A stretch of DNA of 14,800 bases from Marininema mesophilum (GCF_900106775.1 NZ_FNNQ01000025.1:1-14800); one strand, 5' to 3'. Positions 1 through 7,316 are shown, counted from the stretch's first letter. A program made the numbers and translations. Notes: a model not told the origin generated them from the letters alone.

Positions 1-18
1 ATCAAACTCTCCGTTAAA
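1..18 (-). rRNA. 16S ribosomal RNA, first ~18 nt only (partial)
   Basis: Read on the minus strand, the first bases of the window end in GGAGAGTTTGAT, the conserved 5' end of bacterial 16S rRNA (the classic 27F primer site). The rest of the gene lies beyond the left edge. The mature 5' end is placed by analogy with Bacillus 16S and could be off by a few bases. The leader and tandem promoters just upstream (to about 270) confirm that an rRNA operon is transcribed leftward out of the window. Confidence 0.9.
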
Positions 19-60
19 AAAGTTTGTGACTCATGAATTGAACAGGTCATTCATTCGCTC

Positions 61-80
61 TTCAGTTTTCAAGGAACGCT
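61..80 (-). promoter_or_regulatory. boxA-like antitermination element in rrn leader
   Basis: The minus strand reads GTTCCTTGAAAACTGAA, matching the conserved Bacillus rrn leader element (GTTCTTTGAAAACT) that contains boxA, bound by NusB/S10 during rRNA antitermination. It lies between P2 and the 16S 5' end, as expected. Confidence 0.65.
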
Positions 81-130
81 TTGTTTTCCGGCCTTCCAGC
101 CGATGCCGCTCTCTTACGGCGACAAGATCT

Positions 131-159
131 ATCTTATCATCTTCCTTAGATCCTGTCAA
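131..159 (-). promoter_or_regulatory. rrn promoter P2 (sigma-A)
   Basis: On the minus strand there is TTGACA (159-154), a 17-nt spacer, then TAAGAT (136-131). The -35 box is perfect and the spacing optimal. It is the promoter nearest the 16S gene, with the expected start about 105 nt upstream of the mature RNA, as in tandem Bacillus rrn promoters. Confidence 0.85.
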
Positions 160-241
160 CAATTCTTTTTTGTAAGCAACTTCTCAGCTTCCATGCCGCA
201 AAGGCTCACTTTTTTGCCATGTCCTCGCAGCGACAAATAAT

Positions 242-270
242 AATTTAGCACGGATCTTGCTCTGGGTCAA
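242..270 (-). promoter_or_regulatory. rrn promoter P1 (sigma-A)
   Basis: A second minus-strand promoter lies 111 bp upstream of P2: TTGACC (270-265), 17-nt spacer, TAAATT (247-242). Tandem P1/P2 is the normal arrangement for Bacillota rRNA operons. Confidence 0.75.
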
Positions 271-414
271 GCACTATTATTTAAATTACTTTTCCCTGGG
301 GTTAATGATCCTATTCCCTTGTATAACTCTCATAAACATAGTTCCATGATTCATATCTATATTGACTGGTTAGTTGCAAGAAAATTGAAAGATGAAGTGT
401 AGAACCAGAAGCCC

Positions 415-1482
415 TTACCGTGGACGGGCAATAATTCCATTGTGCACCTTGATAAACCCATGACGAAGGATTTCAAAGCCATTTTCATAAACGTACAAGC
501 CCATCTGCTCAATGTTCATCAATTCGCGATACATGTAATTCATCACATCAGCCATCACATTATAGTAGAAACGGGTTCTCCATTGATTGCGAGGCGTGGT
601 GAGAATCGCATAGCCACCCGGCTTTAGAAACTTGCGATGCCATTCCATTACCTCATCTTTAATCTCATCAGGAAAGTGCTCCAGCAATCCTACACTAATG
701 ACGATATCAAATTCCTTTCCAAAGGAAAGGTTCCGGATGTCCTCCACAAGATAACGGATTTCCATTTGGTCTTTATACCAAACCTTTGCGCTTCCTGTAG
801 TGGGATTAATACCTAGGAAGGGATAGGTCTCAGGGAAGTCGCCATGCCGGTCTGTCTTACAAAATTCATCGTAATCCACAAGGACAACTTCGCCTCCCGG
901 ATACATCGCAGAGAGTTGCATCGCCTCATAGCCTTCTGCGGCACCTAAGAAAAGAATTCGTGGCTTATGAACCTCAAGCCCTTGAAAAAGAGCGCGTTTC
1001 CCTCTGGGATCCCAGACCCCGTCTTCGATCCGCTGTACATAATTCCATAGTGAGAGGCGTAGGGTCTCACCTAACCCTGCCTTCACTTCCTTCCAATTAA
1101 AACGGAGAAGGTGATGACCGAGGGCAGATCGATTCTCCCGAAGCTCCTTTGGTACATCCTTCACAAACCATTCATGGAACGAACGATTGAAATGCTCCCA
1201 GGAATGATGGACAGACATTGTTTTCTGATGTTTGGCCTCCCAATCAGTCCTTACCCCTGCCATATTCTCCACACGATGGGGACGCCCAACATCTTTCCAA
1301 GTAAGAAGAGACCAATCCTTGACTTGATTCGCATTAATAAAACCATCTAAATCGACGGGATCCGGATTACGTAGGTCCATCCGGAAATCAGGCAAAAGCT
1401 CCGTCATCCCAATATGTTCTTCCGTATACGGGCGTGCATTCAGAGGATTTAACCTTTCGGGGGATGGCATCTCCATAGACAT
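415..1482 (-). CDS. Class I SAM-dependent methyltransferase, 355 aa
   Basis: The C-terminal half is a Rossmann-fold methyltransferase. Motif I is LFLGAAEGYEA (177-187), the acidic ribose-binding segment is VDYDE (202-206), motif II is FDIVISVGLLEHF (258-270), and motif III is LKPGGYAILTTPRN (286-299). The LEHF and KPGG features are typical of the Methyltransf_11/UbiE-like superfamily, which acts on small molecules or lipids. The first ~170 residues are rich in W, H and charge and match no domain I can name, so the substrate is unknown. No signal peptide or membrane segment is visible. The ATG start has AGAAGGGAG about 5 nt upstream, and a sigma-A-like promoter lies 40-65 nt upstream. It looks monocistronic: the upstream peptidase has its own terminator, and an rrn operon follows downstream. 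Confidence 0.8.
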   Translation of the reverse strand: MSMEMPSPERLNPLNARPYTEEHIGMTELLPDFRMDLRNPDPVDLDGFINANQVKDWSLLTWKDVGRPHRVENMAGVRTDWEAKHQKTMSVHHSWEHFNRSFHEWFVKDVPKELRENRSALGHHLLRFNWKEVKAGLGETLRLSLWNYVQRIEDGVWDPRGKRALFQGLEVHKPRILFLGAAEGYEAMQLSAMYPGGEVVLVDYDEFCKTDRHGDFPETYPFLGINPTTGSAKVWYKDQMEIRYLVEDIRNLSFGKEFDIVISVGLLEHFPDEIKDEVMEWHRKFLKPGGYAILTTPRNQWRTRFYYNVMADVMNYMYRELMNIEQMGLYVYENGFEILRHGFIKVHNGIIARPR

Positions 1483-1520
1483 TCGATCTCCCTTCTGGCA
1501 TTAAATCGAATTCTTAAATC

Positions 1521-1549
1521 ATTGTACTATATTCTGTTTATTCCAACAA
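1521..1549 (-). promoter_or_regulatory. Putative sigma-A promoter of the methyltransferase gene
   Basis: The minus strand reads TTGTTG (1549-1544), 17-nt spacer, TACAAT (1526-1521), about 38 nt before the ATG. The -10 box is good and the -35 box moderate. It lies just past the terminator of the upstream gene, so the methyltransferase probably starts its own transcript. Confidence 0.5.
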
Positions 1550-1573
1550 AATCTCCTGCTCTTGATTCCCCAT

Positions 1574-1624
1574 AAAAAATCCCCTCCTAGTTATACAGTA
1601 AGAAACTGTCTACTCAAAGGGGAT
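1574..1624 (-). terminator. Rho-independent terminator of the peptidase gene
   Basis: On the minus strand ATCCCC (1624-1619) pairs with GGGGAT (1584-1579), enclosing an inner ACAG/CTGT stem, and is followed by six T (1579-1574). It sits 15 nt past the stop codon of the 1639-2811 gene. Confidence 0.65.
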
Positions 1625-1638
1625 AAATGCTGGCTTGC

Positions 1639-2811
1639 CTATGCTTTTTTTAATGACTCCAACCAACGTTGTTCCAAATCGGACAGAGAAGATTGATAAA
1701 CCTTTTCCAAAGCTTCACGTGTTCGTTTATTAATTAAAGGAAGCTTCTGCGCACTATCCTGGTCTACCGCTGGGTGCAATTTTAATACACTAAACAGGCG
1801 TTTCATTTTTGCAAAACCCTCTTCTTCAATTAGAAAGCGATAAAATTGATAGCATTGCGCATAGTAAGCTGCTGCCTCCTTAGAAGGTAACCGTTCCAAA
1901 TTGAATTTCTCTAATTGAGACATTCTCCAATAGGGCTTAAAATGATGGACTTCCTTTTCACTACGGATCCCCGGAATCAAATGGGATTGAAAGTATTCTG
2001 CTGCCCCCTCCTGAAGCCAGTAAGCCGCATTATCCCCAGATAGTTCGCTCACCATCTGATGGGTTACTTCATGCACAATACTGGAGGAGAAAAGCTTTGA
2101 ATCAGACGCCGTAGCTGTTCCAATCAGCTTCACAGCTTGACCTAGTTCATGCCAACCGCCTGCCCAGCTAGGCAAAGAAAGCTTTACCGATTGACGAAAT
2201 ATCTCAGGACGATGATACAGTTTTACCTCCAACCTATCATGCGGTCGCCAACCAAAAAGCCTGCCCAACACTCTCACTCCACGATCTGCTGCCTCCAGAG
2301 AGATATGAGCTTTTTCGCTAAGATCAGGGTCAGAATACTGAACAAGAATAGATCCCCTTCTCAAGTTGTAAAAGGGAAGGTCCGCTTCTTTCCAGCCCTT
2401 TTCTGTTTCCTGAAAGATAACAGGGAACTTTACTGAGGATACCTTGCCATGGTGGGAATATTTTTGTTCCAACAACACCCGTACACGATGGACTTTATCA
2501 GGAATAAGGGATACCACTTTTAGTTGATAGGTCCCTGGGTCTACCCAGCGAATGGCATCATCATACCAACGCTTTTGCTCTTGAAGATAGGTTCTCATTT
2601 TCGGATGGATAACCTCTAAAAATACCTGTCGGTTACGTTTATTTACTGCCAATGCCTTCTGCGCCACCAAACGGTTCACTTCTTTTTCAACTAGGGACAC
2701 ATCATCCGCATAGGCTATTTTCGGCAAGCCAAACATAAATCCGAGAACTACAGTTGCTATCGCTCCCATCATCCATAATCGATAGTTAAGATGCCAAGTC
2801 GTTCGGAACAA
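1639..2811 (-). CDS. Secreted gluzincin metallopeptidase (peptidase MA-like), 390 aa
   Basis: This is a probable zinc endopeptidase. HEVTH at 247-251 is the HExxH motif, and WLQEGAAEYF (265-274) supplies the downstream glutamate ligand (E268 most likely). This HExxH...EGxAEY layout is that of the peptidase MA family. Residues 1-35 form a signal peptide: short basic N-terminus, hydrophobic stretch WMMGAIATVVLGFMFGLP, and a cut near AYA-DD. The protein is therefore exported and may stay anchored. Residues 40-150 resemble an NTF2-like/stress-response region, tentatively. The start is TTG, chosen because a strong AAGGGGGG Shine-Dalgarno lies 6 nt upstream and no better in-frame start precedes the signal peptide. 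An 8-bp inverted repeat lies about 20 nt upstream. The target substrate is unknown. Confidence 0.8.
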   Translation of the reverse strand: MFRTTWHLNYRLWMMGAIATVVLGFMFGLPKIAYADDVSLVEKEVNRLVAQKALAVNKRNRQVFLEVIHPKMRTYLQEQKRWYDDAIRWVDPGTYQLKVVSLIPDKVHRVRVLLEQKYSHHGKVSSVKFPVIFQETEKGWKEADLPFYNLRRGSILVQYSDPDLSEKAHISLEAADRGVRVLGRLFGWRPHDRLEVKLYHRPEIFRQSVKLSLPSWAGGWHELGQAVKLIGTATASDSKLFSSSIVHEVTHQMVSELSGDNAAYWLQEGAAEYFQSHLIPGIRSEKEVHHFKPYWRMSQLEKFNLERLPSKEAAAYYAQCYQFYRFLIEEEGFAKMKRLFSVLKLHPAVDQDSAQKLPLINKRTREALEKVYQSSLSDLEQRWLESLKKA

Positions 2812-2830
2812 AAATATCCCCCCTTACAGA

Positions 2831-2856
2831 AATGAAACCAATACGTTAGTTTCATT
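2831..2856 (-). repeat. Inverted repeat in the 5' leader of the peptidase gene
   Basis: AATGAAAC (2831-2838) and GTTTCATT (2849-2856) are perfect 8-nt arms around a 10-nt centre, just upstream of the ribosome binding site of the TTG-started peptidase gene. It could be an operator or an mRNA hairpin that affects translation. No regulator is recognised. Confidence 0.45.
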
Positions 2857-2947
2857 CCAGCAGGGCTTCCTTTATACATCGCATGGAAAAAGAATGGGAT
2901 CATCTTATCTTTACAGGATTTCAAGGAGGTATAGGCTTCGTCCAAGC

Positions 2948-2973
2948 ACTTCTCTATCATCCTCCATATAATA
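2948..2973 (+). promoter_or_regulatory. Putative sigma-K-type (or sigma-A) promoter of the Cys-rich peptide gene
   Basis: CATATAATA (2965-2973) fits the sigma-K -10 consensus CATANNNTA, and AC (2948-2949, in GCAC) lies 15 nt upstream, about 1 nt short of the usual spacing. The same bases contain a perfect TATAAT (2967-2972), but no TTGACA-like -35 box sits 17 nt before it. This makes a sporulation promoter plausible but unproven. The start codon is about 32 nt downstream. Confidence 0.4.
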
Positions 2974-3004
2974 GAGTAGTGTTATAGAGAAGGAGGTGAC
3001 TCCT

Positions 3005-3151
3005 TTGTCCGACAACTGGTGCTTTCCACGTCATAAAAAATGCTGTTGCTGTCCACGTCATAAATGTTTTTGTTGCTGCCCACGTCATAAATGTTTTTGT
3101 TGCTGCCCACGTCATAGATGCTGCTGCCCATCCCGAGATAAGATATGGTAA
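3005..3151 (+). CDS. Cysteine-rich tandem-repeat small protein, 48 aa
   Basis: This short reading frame starts at TTG with an excellent AAGGAGGTG ribosome binding site 6 nt upstream. Of 48 residues, 16 are cysteine and much of the rest is P, R, H and K. After the lead-in MSDNWCFPRHK come KCCCCPRHK, CFCCCPRHK, CFCCCPRHR and CCCPSRDKIW: a 9-residue unit ending in PRH(K/R). The unit is encoded by a 27-bp tandem repeat, and the copies at 3062-3088 and 3089-3115 are identical. There is no signal peptide or membrane segment. Cys/His density this high suggests metal binding or disulfide cross-linking, as in insoluble spore coat proteins; the possible sigma-K promoter points the same way. That role is inference. 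I recognise no named family. Confidence 0.7.
   Translation: MSDNWCFPRHKKCCCCPRHKCFCCCPRHKCFCCCPRHRCCCPSRDKIW
3035..3115 (+). repeat. 27-bp tandem repeat inside the Cys-rich peptide gene
   Basis: There are three consecutive 27-nt units (3035-3061, 3062-3088, 3089-3115). The second and third are identical, the first differs at a few bases, and partial units flank them on both sides. The period is a multiple of three, so copy-number change would lengthen or shorten the peptide without breaking the frame. Confidence 0.85.
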
Positions 3152-3171
3152 ACCGCTAAAGTAAAGCAGAT

Positions 3172-3232
3172 CAACATCCCATCATAATGTGATGCACCCT
3201 GCAAACGCAGGTATCACTTTGTGATGCTGTTG
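3172..3232 (+). repeat. Long imperfect hairpin downstream of the Cys-rich peptide gene
   Basis: CAACA...CATCA...GTGAT (from 3172) pairs with ATCAC...TGATG...TGTTG (to 3232), with a few mismatches. The inner stem is CCTGC-aaac-GCAGG (3198-3210). There is no T-run directly after it, so it is not a simple terminator. It could stabilise the upstream mRNA or be a small structured RNA. It lies 20 nt past the stop codon and is followed by a real terminator. Confidence 0.5.
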
Positions 3233-3255
3233 GCAATTCCTCAACTTATTAATCA

Positions 3256-3290
3256 AGCTGATGTCTAGCCCTTAGATATCAGCTTTTTTA
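3256..3290 (+). terminator. Rho-independent terminator after the Cys-rich peptide gene
   Basis: AGCTGATGTCTAG (3256-3268) pairs with AGATATCAGCT (3274-3284) and is followed by a T-run (3284-3289). It ends the Cys-rich peptide transcript and separates it from the glycosyltransferase genes. The remaining stretch to 3440 holds only the GT2 leader, with a TATAAT at 3414-3419 but no clear -35 box. Confidence 0.7.
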
Positions 3291-3439
3291 TTAAAGTCAG
3301 AATCCGGGTTTAAAGTTGATTCCATCTACCCAATCCTATAGAGACACCCTTTCATAAGCTGAAAGGAACCGAATCGAAAAACCAGTTTAGGCAGACCAAA
3401 CAAAACAGAAAAATATAATGTGGCAAAGGAGTTATTTCA

Positions 3440-4651
3440 ATGAGAGATGTAGGAATCGTTATGCCTATTTACAACCAAATACCTTCTTATTTGCAAAGAG
3501 CCCTAAAATCAGTACTTGAACAAATATATCCTCATTTCCAGCTTGTCATTGTAATCGATGGTGCAAACAATAAAACCATCAGAGTTGCTAAAAGAGTTGC
3601 AAATAAAGATCCCCGTGTTCATTGGATAGTCAATAAAAAAAACCAAGGGATAACGAAAGCACTTAATTCAGGGTTTAAGTGGTTAATGAAAGATCCGCAC
3701 ATTCGTTATTTAACATGGGTATCTAGTGATAATTTTTATTACAAAAAATTCATTTCCACACTTCGCCGTAATTTGATACAGAGTCCTCCTCAAATAGGCT
3801 TAGTATACAGTGGATTTCGACATATAAAATCAAATGGTAAACCAGCTCCCGAGTTTAATTCATCTGGCCTTTTTAAATATCAAGATCGAAATAAAGAGCA
3901 GCTGTTGATTGATTGCTTTATAGGACCTTCTTTTATGTACAAAAAAACTGCTGCATCCAAAATTGCTGGGTATCGAAGGAATCTAGAGCCTGTGGAAGAC
4001 TACGATTATTGGCTCCGTTTAACTGAACACGCAGATATTAAATATGTAGCTCAGTATTTAATGGATTACCGAGTAAACTCCAGTCATAGTATTTCTAAAC
4101 GAATAAAAGACTCCCCTAGTGAATATCAGCGTTGGCTAAATCGCTTTCATCAATGCAAATTTGAAGCGCGATTTCGTCGAAGATTAAAGCCAGAAACTAC
4201 TATTATTTTTTCAACTTTGCAATCTAATAAAGCTTTATTAACCTATAAAAGTCTATTGGATCAGTGGTATGAGGATTACCGTATGTTAGTATTAGATCAT
4301 ACTCCAAACCATATTACTTCTAAACATTGCCGCAAAACAGAAAACAGACGTGTTAGATTTTTACCTTGTTATGGTAAAAACAATAAAAGAACGATCCGAA
4401 AACTTTTGCCGAAAATAAAGACTAAATTTGTGTTTATTTACAACTCACCGGGACCGGTCCTTCATTCAAAATACCTTTTCAATCTTACTCATTTTTTGAA
4501 TAACAGACCATCATCAATCAATGCAACGAGTCCAAATAAGGATGAACTTTCTTTTGTTCATGAAAACAAAAATAAGTTAATCGTTGCTCGCAGACTTGTT
4601 AGTAATCACTTATACAGAACAAGTACATTGAAAAGGATACACAAAATTTAG
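3440..4651 (+). CDS. Family 2 glycosyltransferase with a second degenerate GT-like domain, 403 aa
   Basis: Residues 1-215 form a GT-A fold family 2 glycosyltransferase: VGIVMPIYN (4-12), the nucleotide-binding strand QLVIVIDGA (34-42), NQGITKALN (68-76), SSDN in the DxD position (95-98), and EDYDYWLRL (186-194) with the usual catalytic acid. Residues 252-355 repeat the pattern loosely (TTIIFSTLQSN, a helix ending DQWYEDYRMLVLDHTPN, then KFVFIYNSPGP) but lack the acidic metal-binding pair. This looks like a decayed or structural second GT2 domain. The protein is basic and soluble, without membrane helices. AAAGGAG lies 7 nt before the ATG. The GT4 gene starts 51 nt downstream on the same strand, so both probably modify the same glycan. 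Donor and acceptor are unknown. The DNA is more AT-rich than the flanking genes. Confidence 0.8.
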   Translation: MRDVGIVMPIYNQIPSYLQRALKSVLEQIYPHFQLVIVIDGANNKTIRVAKRVANKDPRVHWIVNKKNQGITKALNSGFKWLMKDPHIRYLTWVSSDNFYYKKFISTLRRNLIQSPPQIGLVYSGFRHIKSNGKPAPEFNSSGLFKYQDRNKEQLLIDCFIGPSFMYKKTAASKIAGYRRNLEPVEDYDYWLRLTEHADIKYVAQYLMDYRVNSSHSISKRIKDSPSEYQRWLNRFHQCKFEARFRRRLKPETTIIFSTLQSNKALLTYKSLLDQWYEDYRMLVLDHTPNHITSKHCRKTENRRVRFLPCYGKNNKRTIRKLLPKIKTKFVFIYNSPGPVLHSKYLFNLTHFLNNRPSSINATSPNKDELSFVHENKNKLIVARRLVSNHLYRTSTLKRIHKI

Positions 4652-4702
4652 AATATATATGATTTAACGAAATATATCCTTAAACCAAGAAGGGATCATA
4701 CA

Positions 4703-5707
4703 ATGAAAGTAGTTATTCCTACTGTGGGGTTACCTTTAGATGGAGGTACGATGAATCTAATTAATATCGCCTTAGCACTAATTGCAAAAAAACATCAGGT
4801 AGAGATATTGGTAGGAAAAGAACCCATCCGCTATCCATTACATGGCTGTAAAATTACCCGTATTCCTTCCCTACAAAAGCAATTCATCCCCAAAGGAGAT
4901 ATTATTCTCACCAATTACTATAAGACCTTTAAACCTTGTTTCGAGGCTTGGCCACAACAATGTGTACGCCTTTGCCAAGGTTTTGAGCCTGATTGGGTAA
5001 AAGACCGCTCATTTGCAATATGGACCTACAAACAAAATGTTCCTGTGATCAGTATCTCTAACTATTTAGATAACAAGGTTTTTCAGATATCAGGACGAAG
5101 AGGGATCGTATTACCTCTGGGGATCGATCATAAAATCTTCCATCCAAGATCGATGATTAAAAAACAAAGAATTGTAAAGAGGATTATGTACCTTGCTCGA
5201 GCTCCAGAAAGTTACCCTGTAAAAGGATGGAATGACTTTATGAGAGCCGCTCAGTTATTTAAACGTTTTTATCCAGGGAAGTTCATCATTGATGTTATCT
5301 GTCCAGAACGTCCTCTTCCATTAAAAAATGTCCCATATCGTCTTCTAGGTCCTCAAAAACCTCGACAAATGGCTAACTTATATCGTAATGTAGATCTATT
5401 TGTTTCGAGTTCAATCACTGAAGGATTCGGTTTGCCTATCCTGGAAGCCATGGCCTGTGGAACACCTGTTGTAACAACTAATTCCGGGGGTGTTATGCAA
5501 TTTTGTCGCCCTGGAGTGAATGCCATAGTTACAAAACCGGGTAACCGGCGTTCCCTCGCTATAGGAATGTTACGCCTATTTAACAACCCTTTATTTTCAC
5601 AAAAAATAGCAAAAGAAGGATTACGAACCGCCTCTGATTATACACTAAATAAATATAGGGGAAAAATAGTTAAATTATTAGAGGAAATCGCTACGAAAAG
5701 GCGTTAA
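4703..5707 (+). CDS. Family 4 (GT-B) glycosyltransferase, 334 aa
   Basis: This is a glycosyltransferase group 1. The C-terminal nucleotide-sugar site is complete: VDLFVSSSITEGFGLPILEA (230-249) holds the EX7E pair E240/E248, followed by MACGTPVV (250-257) and a GG pair (262-263). The N-terminal domain begins MKVVIPTVGLPLDGG, with the glycine-rich loop in place of the usual acceptor-site GG. VLPLGIDHKIFHP (136-148) is the inter-domain linker typical of GT4. At 334 residues it is on the short side for the family but intact. There are no membrane segments. An AAGGGA ribosome binding site precedes the ATG. It lies 51 nt after the GT2 gene and probably shares its transcript, suggesting a small polysaccharide or protein-glycosylation locus. 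Confidence 0.85.
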   Translation: MKVVIPTVGLPLDGGTMNLINIALALIAKKHQVEILVGKEPIRYPLHGCKITRIPSLQKQFIPKGDIILTNYYKTFKPCFEAWPQQCVRLCQGFEPDWVKDRSFAIWTYKQNVPVISISNYLDNKVFQISGRRGIVLPLGIDHKIFHPRSMIKKQRIVKRIMYLARAPESYPVKGWNDFMRAAQLFKRFYPGKFIIDVICPERPLPLKNVPYRLLGPQKPRQMANLYRNVDLFVSSSITEGFGLPILEAMACGTPVVTTNSGGVMQFCRPGVNAIVTKPGNRRSLAIGMLRLFNNPLFSQKIAKEGLRTASDYTLNKYRGKIVKLLEEIATKRR

Positions 5708-5762
5708 AAAAAGGAAACATAGAAATACCCCATGTAATCAGGGGGTATTTCTATGTTCCTTG
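5704..5762. terminator. Terminator between GT4 and guaA (convergent)
   Basis: Arms 5712-5731 and 5742-5760 are almost perfect inverse complements (about 19 bp, core AGAAATACCCC/GGGGTATTTCT). On the minus strand the stem is followed by seven or more T (5712-5705), a full intrinsic terminator for guaA. On the plus strand the T-run is weak (TTCCTTG), so it stops GT4 transcripts less strictly. Confidence 0.8.
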
Positions 5763-5780
5763 AAAAATGCACGAAAGTCC

Positions 5781-7316
5781 TTACTCCCACTCAATCGTTG
5801 AGGGGGGCTTAGAGGTAATATCGTAGACCACTCGGTTGACTCCATCGACTTCATTAACGATCCGAGTTGATATTTTCTCTAATACATCATAGGGAATGCG
5901 TGCCCAGTCGGCAGTCATTCCATCAATAGAAGTTACTGCACGTATACCAACAGTATAGGCATAGGTACGAATATCCCCCATGACGCCAACACTTTTGAAA
6001 TCGGGCAGAGCGGTAAAGTATTGCCATACTTCACCTTCTAGATTCGCCTTTGCAATCTCTGCACGAAGGATAGCATCGGACTCACGAACGATCATTAGCT
6101 TCTCTTCTGTTACTTCACCAATTACGCGAATACCCAAACCTGGGCCAGGGAAGGGTTGCCGCCATACAATTTCTTTAGGGAGACCTAATTCCTCGCCTAC
6201 TCTGCGCACTTCGTCTTTGAACAATGTATTGAGGGGTTCGACCAGATCCATTTCCATTTCTTCTGGCAACCCACCTACATTATGATGAGATTTAATCGTC
6301 TGTGCGGTATCCGTCCCTGATTCGATAATATCCGTATAAAGAGTTCCCTGACCAAGGAATTGGTGTTTCCCAAGCTCTTTGACTTCCTGCTCAAAAACAC
6401 GGATAAATTCATTCCCTATAATCTTCCGCTTTTGTTCAGGATCGGTCACACCCTCTAGTTTGGAAAGAAACCGTTCCTGGGCGTCTACTTTGATGAAATT
6501 CATGTGGAAGTGTTCGCTAAAGGTACGAACAACACTATCCGCTTCGCCTTTTCGCAATAGGCCATGATCCACAAACATACAGGTGAGTTGATCCCCAATT
6601 GCCCGATGAATTAGCGCCGCTACAACAGAAGAGTCCACACCACCAGATAAAGCGCAGAGTACCCGTTTATTGCCGACTTTTTCCCGGAGCTCGGCGATCG
6701 TGTCATCAATGAAGGTTTCCATGCTCCAATTTCCTACACATTTACATACATCATAAAGAAAGCGGCGAATCATTTCGGTTCCATTCTCCGTATGTTGCAC
6801 CTCTGGGTGGAACTGAACAGCATACACCTTACGAACTGGATCACTCATTGCAGCTACTGGAGCAGATAAAGTACGGCCATCAACGGAGAAGCCCTCTGGT
6901 GGAGCCACAACAACATCGCTATGGCTCATCCAAACCAGTTGTTCCCTAGACATTCCTCTGTACAACAAGGAATCAGACACCAATTCAACTTCTGCTTTTC
7001 CGTACTCCCGTTTCCCTGCCCGCTCTACTTCCGCACCAAAATGGGCAGAAATCATTTGCATACCGTAGCATATGCCGAAGATTGGAATGCCTAAATTGAA
7101 GATCTCAGGATCACATGTCGGAGATTGCGAACTATAAACGCTATTGGGGCCACCAGAAAATACAATCCCCTTTGGGGCCATCGCCTTTAGCTCCTCCGCA
7201 GTTACGCTTGGAGAGATCAACTCACTAAAAACCCCTAAATCACGGATACGCCGAGCAATGAGCTGATTATATTGCCCCCCAAAATCCAATACGACAACAC
7301 GGTCCAACTTTTCCAT
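5781..7316 (-). CDS. guaA: GMP synthase (glutamine-hydrolysing), 511 aa
   Basis: GuaA converts XMP to GMP using ATP and glutamine, the last step of guanine nucleotide synthesis, in the cytosol. The N-terminal class I amidotransferase has nucleophile Cys83 in FGICYGMQ, and His170/Glu172 in FHPE. The ATP pyrophosphatase domain carries the P-loop LSGGVDSS (223-230). The C-terminal dimerisation domain ends with the family signature DITSKPPSTIEWE. Length agrees with Bacillus GuaA (513 aa). I chose the ATG at 7316, giving MEKLDRVVVLDFG, with AAAGGGTGG 8 nt upstream; a GTG at 7328 would place the ribosome binding site too close. The gene stands alone, with its own promoter, a riboswitch-like leader and a terminator hairpin upstream. 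Confidence 0.97.
   Translation of the reverse strand: MEKLDRVVVLDFGGQYNQLIARRIRDLGVFSELISPSVTAEELKAMAPKGIVFSGGPNSVYSSQSPTCDPEIFNLGIPIFGICYGMQMISAHFGAEVERAGKREYGKAEVELVSDSLLYRGMSREQLVWMSHSDVVVAPPEGFSVDGRTLSAPVAAMSDPVRKVYAVQFHPEVQHTENGTEMIRRFLYDVCKCVGNWSMETFIDDTIAELREKVGNKRVLCALSGGVDSSVVAALIHRAIGDQLTCMFVDHGLLRKGEADSVVRTFSEHFHMNFIKVDAQERFLSKLEGVTDPEQKRKIIGNEFIRVFEQEVKELGKHQFLGQGTLYTDIIESGTDTAQTIKSHHNVGGLPEEMEMDLVEPLNTLFKDEVRRVGEELGLPKEIVWRQPFPGPGLGIRVIGEVTEEKLMIVRESDAILRAEIAKANLEGEVWQYFTALPDFKSVGVMGDIRTYAYTVGIRAVTSIDGMTADWARIPYDVLEKISTRIVNEVDGVNRVVYDITSKPPSTIEWE

Noticed and set aside
2769..2960. 63-codon minus-strand frame (MIEKCLDEAYTSLKS...) overlapping the start of the peptidase gene
   Set aside because: GGAGG abuts its ATG with no spacing, it overlaps the signal-peptide coding region of a convincing gene, and the product resembles nothing known.
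3018..3115. CRISPR-like short repeats
   Set aside because: The 27-bp units are directly abutting with no spacers and keep a coding frame; they are a tandem coding repeat.
5751..5765. GTTCCTTGAAAA resembling the rrn boxA element
   Set aside because: It is part of the terminator arm and the following bases do not match; no rRNA nearby.
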